This document shows positions 26,646 through 36,039 of a stretch of 64,000 nt of DNA, piece after piece (position 1 is the first letter of the stretch; every line of letters starts with the position of its first letter). Origin of the DNA: Dyadobacter psychrotolerans. GTDB lineage: Bacteria; Bacteroidota; Bacteroidia; Cytophagales; Spirosomataceae. The DNA lies in the NCBI RefSeq assembly GCF_004349265.1, contig NZ_SMFL01000005.1, positions 62,301-126,300 on the forward strand. The letters are read 5' to 3'. The position numbers and the translations under genes are program-made. The notes beneath the pieces are model-generated. The model searched no databases. It was not told the origin of the DNA and was given only the letters and a program-made list of their open reading frames with translations.

Positions 26646-29600
26646 ATGAAAAATCCCTCCATTTCTGATAAGGAAATTATAAGACTGGCTGCCCTGCATG
26701 CACACGCAATGCCGGATACAGAAACAGAGGCAGAGTTCGACAGAATTGCTTCCCTGGCCGCCCTGATATGCGATGCGCCAATATCCATGATCAGTTTTAT
26801 AGATAAAGACAGAAAATGGGTAAAATCTGGTAGTGAAGTTTTAATGAAGGAGGTTGAAAGGTTTAATGATATCTGTCAGTTCACACTTTTAACAAACGAA
26901 TTGACTGAAATTCAGGACCTGCTGCTTGATGAAATGTTTAAAGACAGTTTGTTTGTGACAGAATCGCCTTTCACCCGGTTTTACGCAGGTTATCCTTTGG
27001 TTGATATGGATGGGAATGCACTGGGAAACATCTGTGTGCTGGACAGCAAGGTGAGAACCCTTACAAAATCGCAGCGCGAATCGATGAAAATGCTGGCCGA
27101 CCAGGTGATGACTTTGCTTGCAGGGCAACGAAAAAGAGAGGAATTTCGAAATTTTGAAAAGCTTTTTAAGTTGTCAAGTGATCTGGTTTGTATAGCTGGT
27201 ACAGATGGCTTTTTCAAAAAATTGAACCCCGCTTTTGAAGATTTGCTAGGCTGGGAGGAAGATTTTTTAATGCAGACTTCCTTCCTTGAATTCATTCATC
27301 CGGAGGACAGAGAAAGTACACGAACCGAAATAGCACGTCTTTCTGCGGGTAATCCGGTTGCAAAATTTACGCAGCGTTTCAGATGTAAAAACGGATTTTA
27401 CCTGACTTTGCAATGGTTATCTACCCCGGATCCTGTCACCGGAGACCTTTTTTCTATTGGCCGTAATATTACGGAAAGTTACCAGCTTGAAAAAGATCTG
27501 CTCAGAGCCCAGGAAATGCTGTTGCAAACCAATGAGTTAGCGAGGGTAGGAGGATGGGAAATGGATGTTGTAAAAAACCAGCTCTATTGGACCGAAGTTA
27601 CAAAACAGATACATCAGGTGCATCCGGATTTCGTTCCGAATTTTCAGAACTGGTCCCGCTTTTTTAAAGATGAAACCAGTCTCCAAAACCTTATAAACGT
27701 AATTCGCGTAGCTACTGAAACAGGAGACGGATTTACTGCGGAACTGGAACTTACCACTGACGGAGGCGAAAAGGTTTGGGTCAGATCCATTGGTAAAGCA
27801 GAATTTGAACATGGAGCATGCAAGCGTCTGTTGGGTACTTTTCAGGATATTACAAATGAAATAGCACATCGGGAAGAGCTGATTCAGGCAAAACGGCTGT
27901 CGGAGCAGGCTAGCGTTGCCAAAACCGAATTTTTGGCAAATATGAGTCATGAAATCAGAACACCTTTAAACGGGATTATTGGTTTTACCGACCTGATTTT
28001 GAAAATGCAGATGGACGAAACCCAGAAACAGTATCTGACCATTGTTAATCAGTCGGCCAGTACTTTGCTGGATATCGTCAATGATGTTCTGGATTTTGCA
28101 AAAATTGAAGCCGGTAAACTTGAACTTGAAATTAACAGGTGTGATATCAACGAAATCATTGCCAGGGCTGCTGATGTGATTGCATTTCCGGTGCAAAGCA
28201 AAGGACTGGAAATGCTGGTAAATATTCCTTCAGGCCTGCCTAGGTTTGTTTGGGTGGATGAAACCCGCTTAAAGCAGATATTAATCAATTTACTAAGTAA
28301 TGCTTCCAAATTTACCCGTAGCGGAGAAATTGAGCTAAAGGTTTTAATTCTGGCTTATGAACCTGAAACTTCCGATGAAATGACCTGTCGTTTCATTGTT
28401 CACGATACAGGAATTGGTATTAAAAAGGAAAAAGAGGGCGATATCCTGGAAGCATTTGTTCAGGAAGATGGCTCGACTACAAAACGATATGGCGGAGCGG
28501 GCTTAGGTCTTGCCATTGCCAATAAACTCCTGGGGATGATGGGCAGCCGTTTACAGCTGGCAAGCGTTTATGGAGTAGAAAGCACTTTCTTTTTCGACCT
28601 CACTATGAAGTCAGAACAAGGAGAACCGGTTGTCTGGCAGAGTATCGATTCACTTAATAAAGTGCTTATCGTTGATGATAACGACAACAACAGGACTATT
28701 CTGGAAGGCATGCTGCAACTGTTGCAAATCAGTTCTGACCAGGTTAAAAGTGGTCGTGAGGCACTTGATTGCCTGGCTTCCGGATATCAGTATGATGCTG
28801 TTTTAATGGATTACAATATGCCGGAAATGGACGGGTTAGAAACGATTCGCCAAATCAGAAAAATTTACTGTGAAGATCCCCATCAGCTTCCGATTGTGCT
28901 GCTGACAAGCTCGGCTGATGATGCAACGGTTATTAAAGCATGCGATGAGCTCATGGTTAGTCACCGTTTAATGAAACCTCTTAAACTCCACGATATTTTC
29001 TTGTGCCTGTCGAGGCTTTCTCTGAAAGATGATGTGACAAGCCAGATAACCGAGGTCGCAGCTATGGATATGCATGCCGATGTACTGCTGCATGTACTTA
29101 TTGCTGAGGACAATCCCGTAAATATGTTTTTGACCAAAACAATTATTAGCAAGGTTGCACCAAACACAAAAATATATGAGGCCAGAAACGGGGTGGAGGC
29201 AGTTGAATTTTGTAAAAGACAAAAACCCGATCTTATTTTTATGGATATTCAAATGCCTGAAATGAACGGATATGAAGCCACGGCTGCCATTCGTGCACTG
29301 CCAAAAGGTAAGCAGATTTCGATTGTTGCACTTACGGCAGGTAATGTCAAAGGAGAAAGAGAAAAATGTGTGGCCGTTGGGATGGATGATTTTATTACAA
29401 AACCGTTTCTCCCGGCTGATATTAAACAGGTTTTTAATCAGTATCCGGATTTTACGGTGAGTGTCTTGGCAAAGAAAACTTTTAAAGCCAAATTGCCGTT
29501 CGAGTCACATTTTAGTGCTGAAAAGCTTCGCAACACTTATATGCATGACCAGGAATTTATCAGAGAGTTTTTATTCCTGACCAGAGAAGCCCTGGGTAAA

Positions 29601-29840
29601 GGTTTGGCGGATTTAAATAAATGTCATAAACTGAAAGATTTTAAAGGAATTCAAACAGCGGGACATAAACTGAAAGGTGCAGCTTCGTCAGCATTTTTAT
29701 TTGGAGTAACCAATATTGCCGCCAGTCTGGAGCATCTTGACTCCTTTGAAAATGCAGCAGTCGGAGTGCTGCTTGCGGACCTTGAAAAAGAAATTGAACT
29801 CATGCTGCCCATTTTAATTCAAACAGAAAATGGTGGCTAG
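26646..29840 (+). CDS. Soluble hybrid sensor kinase: GAF-PAS-PAS-HisKA-HATPase-REC-REC-Hpt
   Basis: A 1064-residue cytoplasmic phosphorelay kinase without membrane segments. An N-terminal GAF domain (about 10-160, FDRIASLAALICDAPISMIS) is followed by two PAS domains (about 165-290 and 295-410). HisKA has the motif LANMSHEIRTPLNGIIGF with its His near 437, then HATPase with a KRYGGAGLGLAIANKLLG G2 box. Two receivers follow: the first starts KVLIVDDNDNNR with Asp in MDYNMPEMDG, the second starts HVLIAEDNPVN with Asp in MDIQMPEMNG. An Hpt domain (about 960-1050) carries its histidine in AGHKLKGAASSAF. All relay residues are present, so the protein could run a complete internal phosphorelay. The final output partner is not encoded nearby. 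Confidence 0.9.
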   Translation: MKNPSISDKEIIRLAALHAHAMPDTETEAEFDRIASLAALICDAPISMISFIDKDRKWVKSGSEVLMKEVERFNDICQFTLLTNELTEIQDLLLDEMFKDSLFVTESPFTRFYAGYPLVDMDGNALGNICVLDSKVRTLTKSQRESMKMLADQVMTLLAGQRKREEFRNFEKLFKLSSDLVCIAGTDGFFKKLNPAFEDLLGWEEDFLMQTSFLEFIHPEDRESTRTEIARLSAGNPVAKFTQRFRCKNGFYLTLQWLSTPDPVTGDLFSIGRNITESYQLEKDLLRAQEMLLQTNELARVGGWEMDVVKNQLYWTEVTKQIHQVHPDFVPNFQNWSRFFKDETSLQNLINVIRVATETGDGFTAELELTTDGGEKVWVRSIGKAEFEHGACKRLLGTFQDITNEIAHREELIQAKRLSEQASVAKTEFLANMSHEIRTPLNGIIGFTDLILKMQMDETQKQYLTIVNQSASTLLDIVNDVLDFAKIEAGKLELEINRCDINEIIARAADVIAFPVQSKGLEMLVNIPSGLPRFVWVDETRLKQILINLLSNASKFTRSGEIELKVLILAYEPETSDEMTCRFIVHDTGIGIKKEKEGDILEAFVQEDGSTTKRYGGAGLGLAIANKLLGMMGSRLQLASVYGVESTFFFDLTMKSEQGEPVVWQSIDSLNKVLIVDDNDNNRTILEGMLQLLQISSDQVKSGREALDCLASGYQYDAVLMDYNMPEMDGLETIRQIRKIYCEDPHQLPIVLLTSSADDATVIKACDELMVSHRLMKPLKLHDIFLCLSRLSLKDDVTSQITEVAAMDMHADVLLHVLIAEDNPVNMFLTKTIISKVAPNTKIYEARNGVEAVEFCKRQKPDLIFMDIQMPEMNGYEATAAIRALPKGKQISIVALTAGNVKGEREKCVAVGMDDFITKPFLPADIKQVFNQYPDFTVSVLAKKTFKAKLPFESHFSAEKLRNTYMHDQEFIREFLFLTREALGKGLADLNKCHKLKDFKGIQTAGHKLKGAASSAFLFGVTNIAASLEHLDSFENAAVGVLLADLEKEIELMLPILIQTENGG

Positions 29841-29874
29841 ACGGGATGAAAAGTGGTTTGCCTTTCCATCCCGT
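29841..29874. terminator. Bidirectional terminator between two kinase genes
   Basis: ACGGGATGAAAAG (29841-29853) pairs with CTTTCCATCCCGT (29862-29874) with one mismatch around an 8-base loop. It begins directly after the stop codon of the upstream gene, and the next gene converges from the other strand. Confidence 0.7.
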
Positions 29875-29883
29875 TCAGCGGAG

Positions 29884-32760
29884 CTAAAAGTTGTTTTTGT
29901 TGAGCTTATCGTTTCCGGCAGGTAGATAAATTCCAAAAGTTGCTCCCTTTCCGCTTATTCCGGTTGCCAGTATCGCACCTCCGTGATTGGTAACTACCTT
30001 TTCGCAAATTGCCAGCCCGATGCCGGTACCCGCGTATTCGCTTCTGCCATGAAGTCGCTGAAATACCTGAAAAATCCGGTCAGCATATTTTTGATCAAAA
30101 CCAATACCATTGTCAGCAACTTCGATCAGGTGATAAAAAGCCGACCATCTAGCTGGTTTCACCGATTCGTGAAGCGCCTTGTAATCCACTGTTCTTGATG
30201 TAATCTGAATATGCGGCTGAACATCCGGATTACGGAATTTAAGCGCATTGCTTAATAAATTCTGAAATAACTGGCCCATCTGGACTCTGTCGCCTGCTAT
30301 TACCGGCAATGGAACAGCGTCGATTACCGCGCCGGTTTCCTGTATCCGAAGATCCAGATCAGACAATACGGAAAGGATAATGTCATCAAGCACAACTGGT
30401 TCGGTCTCTTCCTGTTGCGTCGAAATACGGGCAAAGGTCAGCAGATCTTCAATAAGCACAGACATACGCCCCGCAGCCGACTGCATCCTTTCCAGATACA
30501 TCAGTGCCTGGCTGCTGGGAGCATTGTATTGTATTTTTAACAGGTCTCCGAATTGCTTGATTTTACGTAAAGGTTCCTGCAGATCGTGGCTGGCAACATA
30601 GGCAAATTGTTCCAGATTTTTATTAGACCGGATCAGCATATTGTTGGCTTCTGCCAGGTCTTCATTGGTTGCGGCAAACTCTTCATTTGTAGCCGCCAGC
30701 TCTTCGTTTGTTGCTGCAAGTTCCTCGTTGGAAGCCTCAAGCTCCTCAGTTCTGATTTGCACCTGGTGTTCAAGCGCCAACTGCATTTTGCGCTGCTCTG
30801 TAACATCATGTGCGGTTCCGCTGAGGATGGCAGGTTTTCCTTCAGCATCATAAAATACCTGGGCCTGAGCATGTATGATCCGGCTCTGGCCTGTTAAACG
30901 ATTGATTATCGGATGTTCGTTTTCGTAAAAGCCCGAAGCTTCGGGATGAATCGAATCTTCAATGGCTGCTTCAACAGACGCACGAAAATCTTCCGGCAGC
31001 GGACTGTATGCTTCGTCCAGGCTCTTGGTATCCTCCGAAAATCCGAGCCATTCCATAAACCGGTGTGAATACGTAAACTTCTTACTCTTAATATCCAGAC
31101 TCCAGGTTGCGAGCTGTGCAAGTTCAATTGCTCCACGTAAACGCTTTTCTGCTTCTTCAATTCTCTTTTTTGCAAGGATTTCTGAAGTGACATTAATAGC
31201 GAGTTCCAGTATGGCATAAACCTCACCGGATTCGTTGAACAGCGGTGTATAAGTTGTGTTGTAATAATCGTGTGTCATCGCGCCATTCCTCAGGACATCC
31301 ACCTGTGAACCAAATCGTTGAAGTGTTTTTCCAGACACGAAAACATCATCAAGAATTTGTAGAGACTGCTGTCCGACAAGCTCCGGCATTACTTCCCGAA
31401 GAGGTTTTCCCTGTATATCCGGACCTTTGCCAACAATATCAACAAAAGCCTGGTTATGAAGATCAATGATGAGGTCTCTCCCAAGAAAAAGAACCATAGC
31501 AGCCGGTGCATTGCTGATAACCGAGCGAAGCTTTTCTTCACTTGCCTCAACCATCCGGCGTGAAGTGACCTGCTGGGTTATATGCGTTGCTACAACCAGA
31601 ATTCCTGAAATTTTTCCATTTGAATCTTTTTGAGGCTGGTAGTGTAGGTCGACATAAATGGTTTCCAGTTTGCCATTCCGAATTATTTCAAGCTGCGCTT
31701 CTGGTGCTACGTAAGGTGTGCCGGTATCAATAACCCGTTTTAACAAGTCATCAAAACCTTGTCCTCTGAGTTCGGGAAGCGCATCCAGTAATGACTTTCC
31801 AATCAAATGCTCCTGGGTGCGGCCAACCAATTCTGCATAAAAGGTATTGGCCATCGTAAATACCAGGTCTTTTGCGCTGATAGTAGCGATCGCAACAGGC
31901 GATTGTTCGAAAGAGGAGAGGAGCTGCCGGCGGCTTTCTTCAATTCGCTGCCTTACCATTACGCGCTCAGTCACATCCACAGCCATGTTCAGGATCGCAT
32001 AAACTTTGTTTTCTGAGTTGGTCAGCGGGTCATAAATAAAATTAAACCAAAAGCTTTGCAGCTGACCGCCAACAACAAGATCAACCTGCTGTTCATTGGT
32101 CTGGTAAGCCACTCCTGTGTCGTAAACCTGTTCGAGTAAACCAATAAATGGCTGCCCTTGTAGTTCAGGCAAGGCATCCGCGAGTTTTGTTCCCACCACC
32201 GAAGGCGTTTTTCCCCATACATTGATCATCGCCGGATTGGCAATATCAATAATCAGATCTCTCGAACTGTAAACAGCCATGGCAAACGGCGCCTGCTGAA
32301 TAAGACCCCGGAAGCGCTGTTCATTTTGTTCAACTTTTTGCCGGTATTCAATTTCACTGGTTACGTCCTGAATCACGCCTGCAAACCGGCTTACTTTACC
32401 GGTTTCATCAAAATAGCTTCTCCCGATAAAACGCACCCAGCGTAATATGCCATCGTCGACTCCTGTAACCCGGCATGAAACATCAAAATTTCCGTCAGAT
32501 CCCAGCTTTGTAGCCCGATATATTGCCTTGTTAACTTTTTCAACATCTTCGTGATGAATATACTTCAGTGCCTCCTGGTAGGGCAACGGATTTACTTCTG
32601 TCACTCCGAACAATTCCCGGCACCGGTTGTCCCACTGAATAAGATCAGAAGCCGTGTTAACTTCCCAGGTCCCAAGTCCTGCGGCTTTGATTGCAAAATT
32701 TATATCTGAACGCTCGTTGAGCTTACTAAAATCATTATTGGAACTATCCCCGATACTCAT
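29884..32760 (-). CDS. Multi-PAS sensor histidine kinase
   Basis: A 958-residue cytoplasmic kinase with about five PAS domains in series (roughly 20-145, 145-270, 275-400, 405-530 and 540-660). Several share the ending VYAIL..A.DVT or close variants, which points to internal duplication. A coiled-coil linker (about 665-720) is built from near-identical seven-residue repeats of the type EELAATN. The dimerisation/phosphoacceptor motif is FAYVASHDLQEPLRK, placing it in the HisKA family typical of cyanobacterial phytochrome-like kinases. The HATPase domain has LFQNLLSNALKFR, DNGIGFDQKYADRIF and GTGIGLAICEKVV. No receiver is attached. The signal sensed is unknown. Confidence 0.9.
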   Translation of the reverse strand: MSIGDSSNNDFSKLNERSDINFAIKAAGLGTWEVNTASDLIQWDNRCRELFGVTEVNPLPYQEALKYIHHEDVEKVNKAIYRATKLGSDGNFDVSCRVTGVDDGILRWVRFIGRSYFDETGKVSRFAGVIQDVTSEIEYRQKVEQNEQRFRGLIQQAPFAMAVYSSRDLIIDIANPAMINVWGKTPSVVGTKLADALPELQGQPFIGLLEQVYDTGVAYQTNEQQVDLVVGGQLQSFWFNFIYDPLTNSENKVYAILNMAVDVTERVMVRQRIEESRRQLLSSFEQSPVAIATISAKDLVFTMANTFYAELVGRTQEHLIGKSLLDALPELRGQGFDDLLKRVIDTGTPYVAPEAQLEIIRNGKLETIYVDLHYQPQKDSNGKISGILVVATHITQQVTSRRMVEASEEKLRSVISNAPAAMVLFLGRDLIIDLHNQAFVDIVGKGPDIQGKPLREVMPELVGQQSLQILDDVFVSGKTLQRFGSQVDVLRNGAMTHDYYNTTYTPLFNESGEVYAILELAINVTSEILAKKRIEEAEKRLRGAIELAQLATWSLDIKSKKFTYSHRFMEWLGFSEDTKSLDEAYSPLPEDFRASVEAAIEDSIHPEASGFYENEHPIINRLTGQSRIIHAQAQVFYDAEGKPAILSGTAHDVTEQRKMQLALEHQVQIRTEELEASNEELAATNEELAATNEEFAATNEDLAEANNMLIRSNKNLEQFAYVASHDLQEPLRKIKQFGDLLKIQYNAPSSQALMYLERMQSAAGRMSVLIEDLLTFARISTQQEETEPVVLDDIILSVLSDLDLRIQETGAVIDAVPLPVIAGDRVQMGQLFQNLLSNALKFRNPDVQPHIQITSRTVDYKALHESVKPARWSAFYHLIEVADNGIGFDQKYADRIFQVFQRLHGRSEYAGTGIGLAICEKVVTNHGGAILATGISGKGATFGIYLPAGNDKLNKNNF
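30658..30741 (-). repeat. Tandem 21-base repeats coding for kinase coiled coil
   Basis: Four consecutive 21-base units (30658-30678, 30679-30699, 30700-30720, 30721-30741) encode the heptads EEFAATNED-like and EELAATN before the kinase phosphoacceptor domain. The units are clearly related at DNA level, for example CTCTTCATTTGTAGCC and CTCTTCGTTTGTTGCT. Because the unit equals one heptad (two helical turns), copy number can change without breaking frame or coiled-coil register. Confidence 0.75.
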
Positions 32761-32911
32761 GTATTAGAATAAGTTATATTAATTTGTCTAAAAGAAGAAC
32801 GGCCGGTTTAGGTGAACCGCCGTAATTTTTCGAAACTATTTTCGATATAAAAAGTGTTCCTTGCACTTTCAATTAGCAAAACTAACACGTTTTAGACGAA
32901 ACCGGCTATTT

Positions 32912-34630
32912 ATGAAGCGCAGGAATTTTATAGAGAATCTTACTTTAAGCAGCAGTGCGCTGGTCGTTACTTCCATCATTAATACACCCGCAACCGGACT
33001 GCCGGTTTCAAAAGAAACGGTTAATGGCAAACTAAAACTGACTGCTGACGTGGTAATAGCCGGTGGCGGGCTGGGCGGATGTGCTTCTGCTCTGGCAGCG
33101 TTGCGAAATAATTTATCAGTAATCCTGACAGAAGAAACGGACTGGATCGGAGGCCAATTGAGCCAGCAGGGGGTTCCGCCTGATGAGCATCCCTGGATCG
33201 AAACACATGGCGCTACACAGCTTTACCGCGACTTTCGTATTGGAATCAGGGATTATTACAAGCGAACGTATCCGCTTACGAAGGCCGCCAAAGAGCGAAA
33301 AAACCTGAACCCCGGAGATGGTTCTGTCTCGAAATTATGTCATGAACCGAGGGTTGCTGTCGCGGTACTTGGTGACATGTTTGCGCCTTACATCAGCTCC
33401 GGAAAACTCATACTGCTTTTAGAACATAAAATTACAGCAGCCGATGTGAAAGAGAATCAAGTAAATTCTTTGGAAGCTGTTAGTTTGAGAAGCAATCAAA
33501 AAATGACTTTAACAGCGCCGTATTTTGTGGACGCGACAGAACTTGGTGACCTGCTGCCTGTTACAGGAACTGAGTTTGTGACGGGAGCAGAACCGAAAAG
33601 TGAAACTCAGGAACTGCATGCGCCCGAAAAGGCCGATCCTGAAAATAATCAGGCATTTACTGTTTGCTTTGCTATGGATTACCTTCCCGGCGAAAATCAT
33701 GTTATCGAAAAACCCCGTGAATATGATTTCTGGAAAAACTTTATCCCTAAAATGAAAAAGCCCTGGTCAGGAAAATTGCTTTATCTGGCGTATTCAAATC
33801 CTAAAACCTTAGAACCGAAATTGTTAGGATTTCACCCGGAGGGAATATCGATGGGCGACAAACTTAATCTTTGGAATTACCGCAGGATTATCAATAAAGA
33901 GAATTTTGAAAAAGGAACATACGCCGGTGACATCACGATTGTAAACTGGCCACAGAACGACTACCTTCTTGGAAATCTGGTCGGTGCCAGTGAAAAGGAT
34001 TTTAAGAAACATTTCGAAAGAGGTAAACAGCTTAGTCTTTCATTGTTATACTGGCTGCAAACCGAAGCGCCACGGCCGGATGGAGGAAAAGGCTGGCCCG
34101 GCATAAGGTTGAGAAAAGACATTATGGGGACAGAGGATGGACTGGCAAAATATCCTTACATCCGTGAATCCAGACGTATCAAAGCAGTTTTTACGGTGAA
34201 AGAAGAACACGTCGGGGCAGACAACCGGGCGATGATCACTGGCCGGAAAGAAGGAAACAAAGCGGCCGAATTCTATGATAGCGTGGGAGTCGGCTATTAC
34301 CATATTGATCTGCACCCAAGTACGTCCGGCGATAACTACATTGATTTTGGATCCTTGCCATTTCAAATTCCTCTGGGGGCGCTTTTACCAAAAAGAATGG
34401 AAAACCTGCTTCCTGCAAACAAAAATATCGGAACGACCCATATCACCAATGGCTGTTACCGTCTGCATCCGGTTGAATGGAGCATAGGCGAATCGGTTGG
34501 ACTGCTGGTGAAATTTGCTTTGGACAAAAAAGTGATTCCCCGGTCGGTGCGTGAGAAAAAGGAATTGCTGTCAGATTTTCAGGATTTTATCAGAAAACAG
34601 GGAATTGAAACCGAATGGCCCAAAGCATAG
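32912..34630 (+). CDS. Secreted FAD-dependent oxidoreductase (PF12831-like)
   Basis: A 572-residue flavoprotein. The N-terminus MKRRNFIENLTLSSSALVV resembles the Tat-type or twin-basic signals seen on Bacteroidota cofactor enzymes, although only KRR and not RR-x-FLK is present. After it, ADVVIAGGGLGGCASALAAL forms the FAD-binding Rossmann motif. The segment DWIGGQLSQQGVPPDEH is characteristic of the FAD-dependent oxidoreductase family often annotated near polysaccharide or xanthan-lyase genes. The C-terminal part includes a further FAD-contact region, NIGTTHITNGCYRLHPVEW. The substrate is unknown. ATG 32912 is chosen over an in-frame ATG at 32861 because it starts at the signal sequence. Confidence 0.8.
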   Translation: MKRRNFIENLTLSSSALVVTSIINTPATGLPVSKETVNGKLKLTADVVIAGGGLGGCASALAALRNNLSVILTEETDWIGGQLSQQGVPPDEHPWIETHGATQLYRDFRIGIRDYYKRTYPLTKAAKERKNLNPGDGSVSKLCHEPRVAVAVLGDMFAPYISSGKLILLLEHKITAADVKENQVNSLEAVSLRSNQKMTLTAPYFVDATELGDLLPVTGTEFVTGAEPKSETQELHAPEKADPENNQAFTVCFAMDYLPGENHVIEKPREYDFWKNFIPKMKKPWSGKLLYLAYSNPKTLEPKLLGFHPEGISMGDKLNLWNYRRIINKENFEKGTYAGDITIVNWPQNDYLLGNLVGASEKDFKKHFERGKQLSLSLLYWLQTEAPRPDGGKGWPGIRLRKDIMGTEDGLAKYPYIRESRRIKAVFTVKEEHVGADNRAMITGRKEGNKAAEFYDSVGVGYYHIDLHPSTSGDNYIDFGSLPFQIPLGALLPKRMENLLPANKNIGTTHITNGCYRLHPVEWSIGESVGLLVKFALDKKVIPRSVREKKELLSDFQDFIRKQGIETEWPKA

Positions 34631-34741
34631 AATGTTAATAAATGACGATAGGCTTAAACGTTAAATAACCTTAAACAGATCGAAATTACGGCTTAAACCA
34701 GATGGAAATCCGTTTCAGGGATACTAATATCCTGTCGGAAC

Positions 34742-35416
34742 GTGAAAAATCTACTGTACCTGTTACTCCTGATTCCTTTTTGTGGTGTTTGTCAGCAAAC
34801 GTTAAAACAATCAAATCTGCAAACCAGCGTATCTGCAGCAGCAGGAGCGCTTGGGCCGGATTCTGTAAATAAACAAAACGCAAGAAAGAAATTCTCTCCC
34901 GTTCCCCAAAGAGCCACCAGGCTTGCGCTTATTCCCGGATTCGGTCAGCTCTATAACCATGATTATTGGAAACTCCCTATCGTTTACCTTTCCATGGGAG
35001 GAGGAATTTACTCTTATTATCTGAACAATCTGAAATACAAGGATTTTCTGACAGCTTACAAGACGTTTTATGAAATGGACAAAAACAGCAAGACCTTCGG
35101 ACAGCTGAAACCGGGCATCACACAGGATTCCAGCAGACTGACAAGAGTTCGAAATCTTTTTAATACCGAAAGTGAGTACATTAAACTCAGTCGTGATGTG
35201 GTCGAAAGACAAAAAAACTACTGGCGCCGAAACCGCAACTTATCCCTGATCGTGACCGGATTAATTTACTCGCTTAGTATTATAGAAGCTAACGTTGCCG
35301 CACATTTGAAAACCTTCGATCTTTCAGACGACCTGACTTTACGTGTAGAACCAAAACTTAGCCAGCCGCTTTTACGGCAGGCGACGCCTGGGGTGAGACT
35401 GGTTTTGAATTTGTAG
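34742..35416 (+). CDS. DUF5683 domain-containing membrane protein
   Basis: A 224-residue protein with a signal peptide (KNLLYLLLLIPFCGVCQQ) and the DUF5683 hallmark RLALIPGFGQLYNHDYWKLP near residues 60-79, followed by a membrane segment (IVYLSMGGGIYSYYL). A second hydrophobic segment lies near 167-182 (NLSLIVTGLIYSLSII). This family is widespread in Bacteroidota, often near cell-division or ParB-type genes, and has no assigned function. The start is GTG at 34742; no ATG exists in a better position. It is 111 bases after the FAD oxidoreductase on the same strand. Confidence 0.8.
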   Translation: MKNLLYLLLLIPFCGVCQQTLKQSNLQTSVSAAAGALGPDSVNKQNARKKFSPVPQRATRLALIPGFGQLYNHDYWKLPIVYLSMGGGIYSYYLNNLKYKDFLTAYKTFYEMDKNSKTFGQLKPGITQDSSRLTRVRNLFNTESEYIKLSRDVVERQKNYWRRNRNLSLIVTGLIYSLSIIEANVAAHLKTFDLSDDLTLRVEPKLSQPLLRQATPGVRLVLNL

Positions 35417-35556
35417 AGTTTCTGATTTTTGCTGACTCATGTTTACGAAAGTTAAGTTTTTACATATCCATTAAACACAGATAAATTAAGATACACCTTA
35501 TCAAAATACTTTGCATATTTCGCTGGATTCGCTAAAACTTTGAAAACCCTTCACCG

Positions 35557-36018
35557 ATGACCGACATTTTATTCAAGCTACTTGTATTCACGGCTATCAT
35601 CTTTACATTTTTGTTAACAGGAGCCTGCTGTACAGATACGATGTGTTTGGGAGCTGACAATCTGGATATGATTCAGTTTCACAATTTCTCCATAGCAGAG
35701 TTGGACACAATCGTCATAAAACGATTTAGTGAAAACAGCGAACTGGCGACGCCCATAGATAGTACGGTGGTTATCACTTCTGACTTTTCATCGCAATCTT
35801 CTTTTCAACAGCTGTATTTAATTGACAAAATGTCGACAGACTTCGATTATGAGCTAAGACTTTCGGATTCGGGTCAGAAGTATAAAATATCCGATTTCGT
35901 CACCCAAAAGGAAGGCTGTAATACGGGATTTATGTGTAATGACAATTATATCGCTCTCAAAAGCTTCAATTTAAACGGGAAGGTGAAAGAAAGTGTCCGG
36001 CTTACTATTACCAAATGA
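35557..36018 (+). CDS. Hypothetical exported protein, possible lipoprotein
   Basis: A 153-residue protein of no recognised family. Residues 5-22 form a hydrophobic signal (FKLLVFTAIIFTFLLTG) followed by two cysteines (24-25). The lipobox is imperfect, so lipid attachment is possible but not certain. The mature part has paired cysteines (C24/C25, C30, and a later CNTGFMC motif near 128-134) that could form disulfides, and alternating beta-type sequence. It converges on the GH2 gene with a 21-base gap. There is nothing else nearby to suggest a role. Confidence 0.6.
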   Translation: MTDILFKLLVFTAIIFTFLLTGACCTDTMCLGADNLDMIQFHNFSIAELDTIVIKRFSENSELATPIDSTVVITSDFSSQSSFQQLYLIDKMSTDFDYELRLSDSGQKYKISDFVTQKEGCNTGFMCNDNYIALKSFNLNGKVKESVRLTITK

Positions 36019-36039
36019 ACTTTGCGTTCTAAGTCAGAC

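Noticed and set aside
24447..29252. Several long frames on the minus strand across the two hybrid kinases
   Set aside because: They lie wholly within well-supported kinase genes on the plus strand and have no domain likeness; this is a consequence of codon composition.
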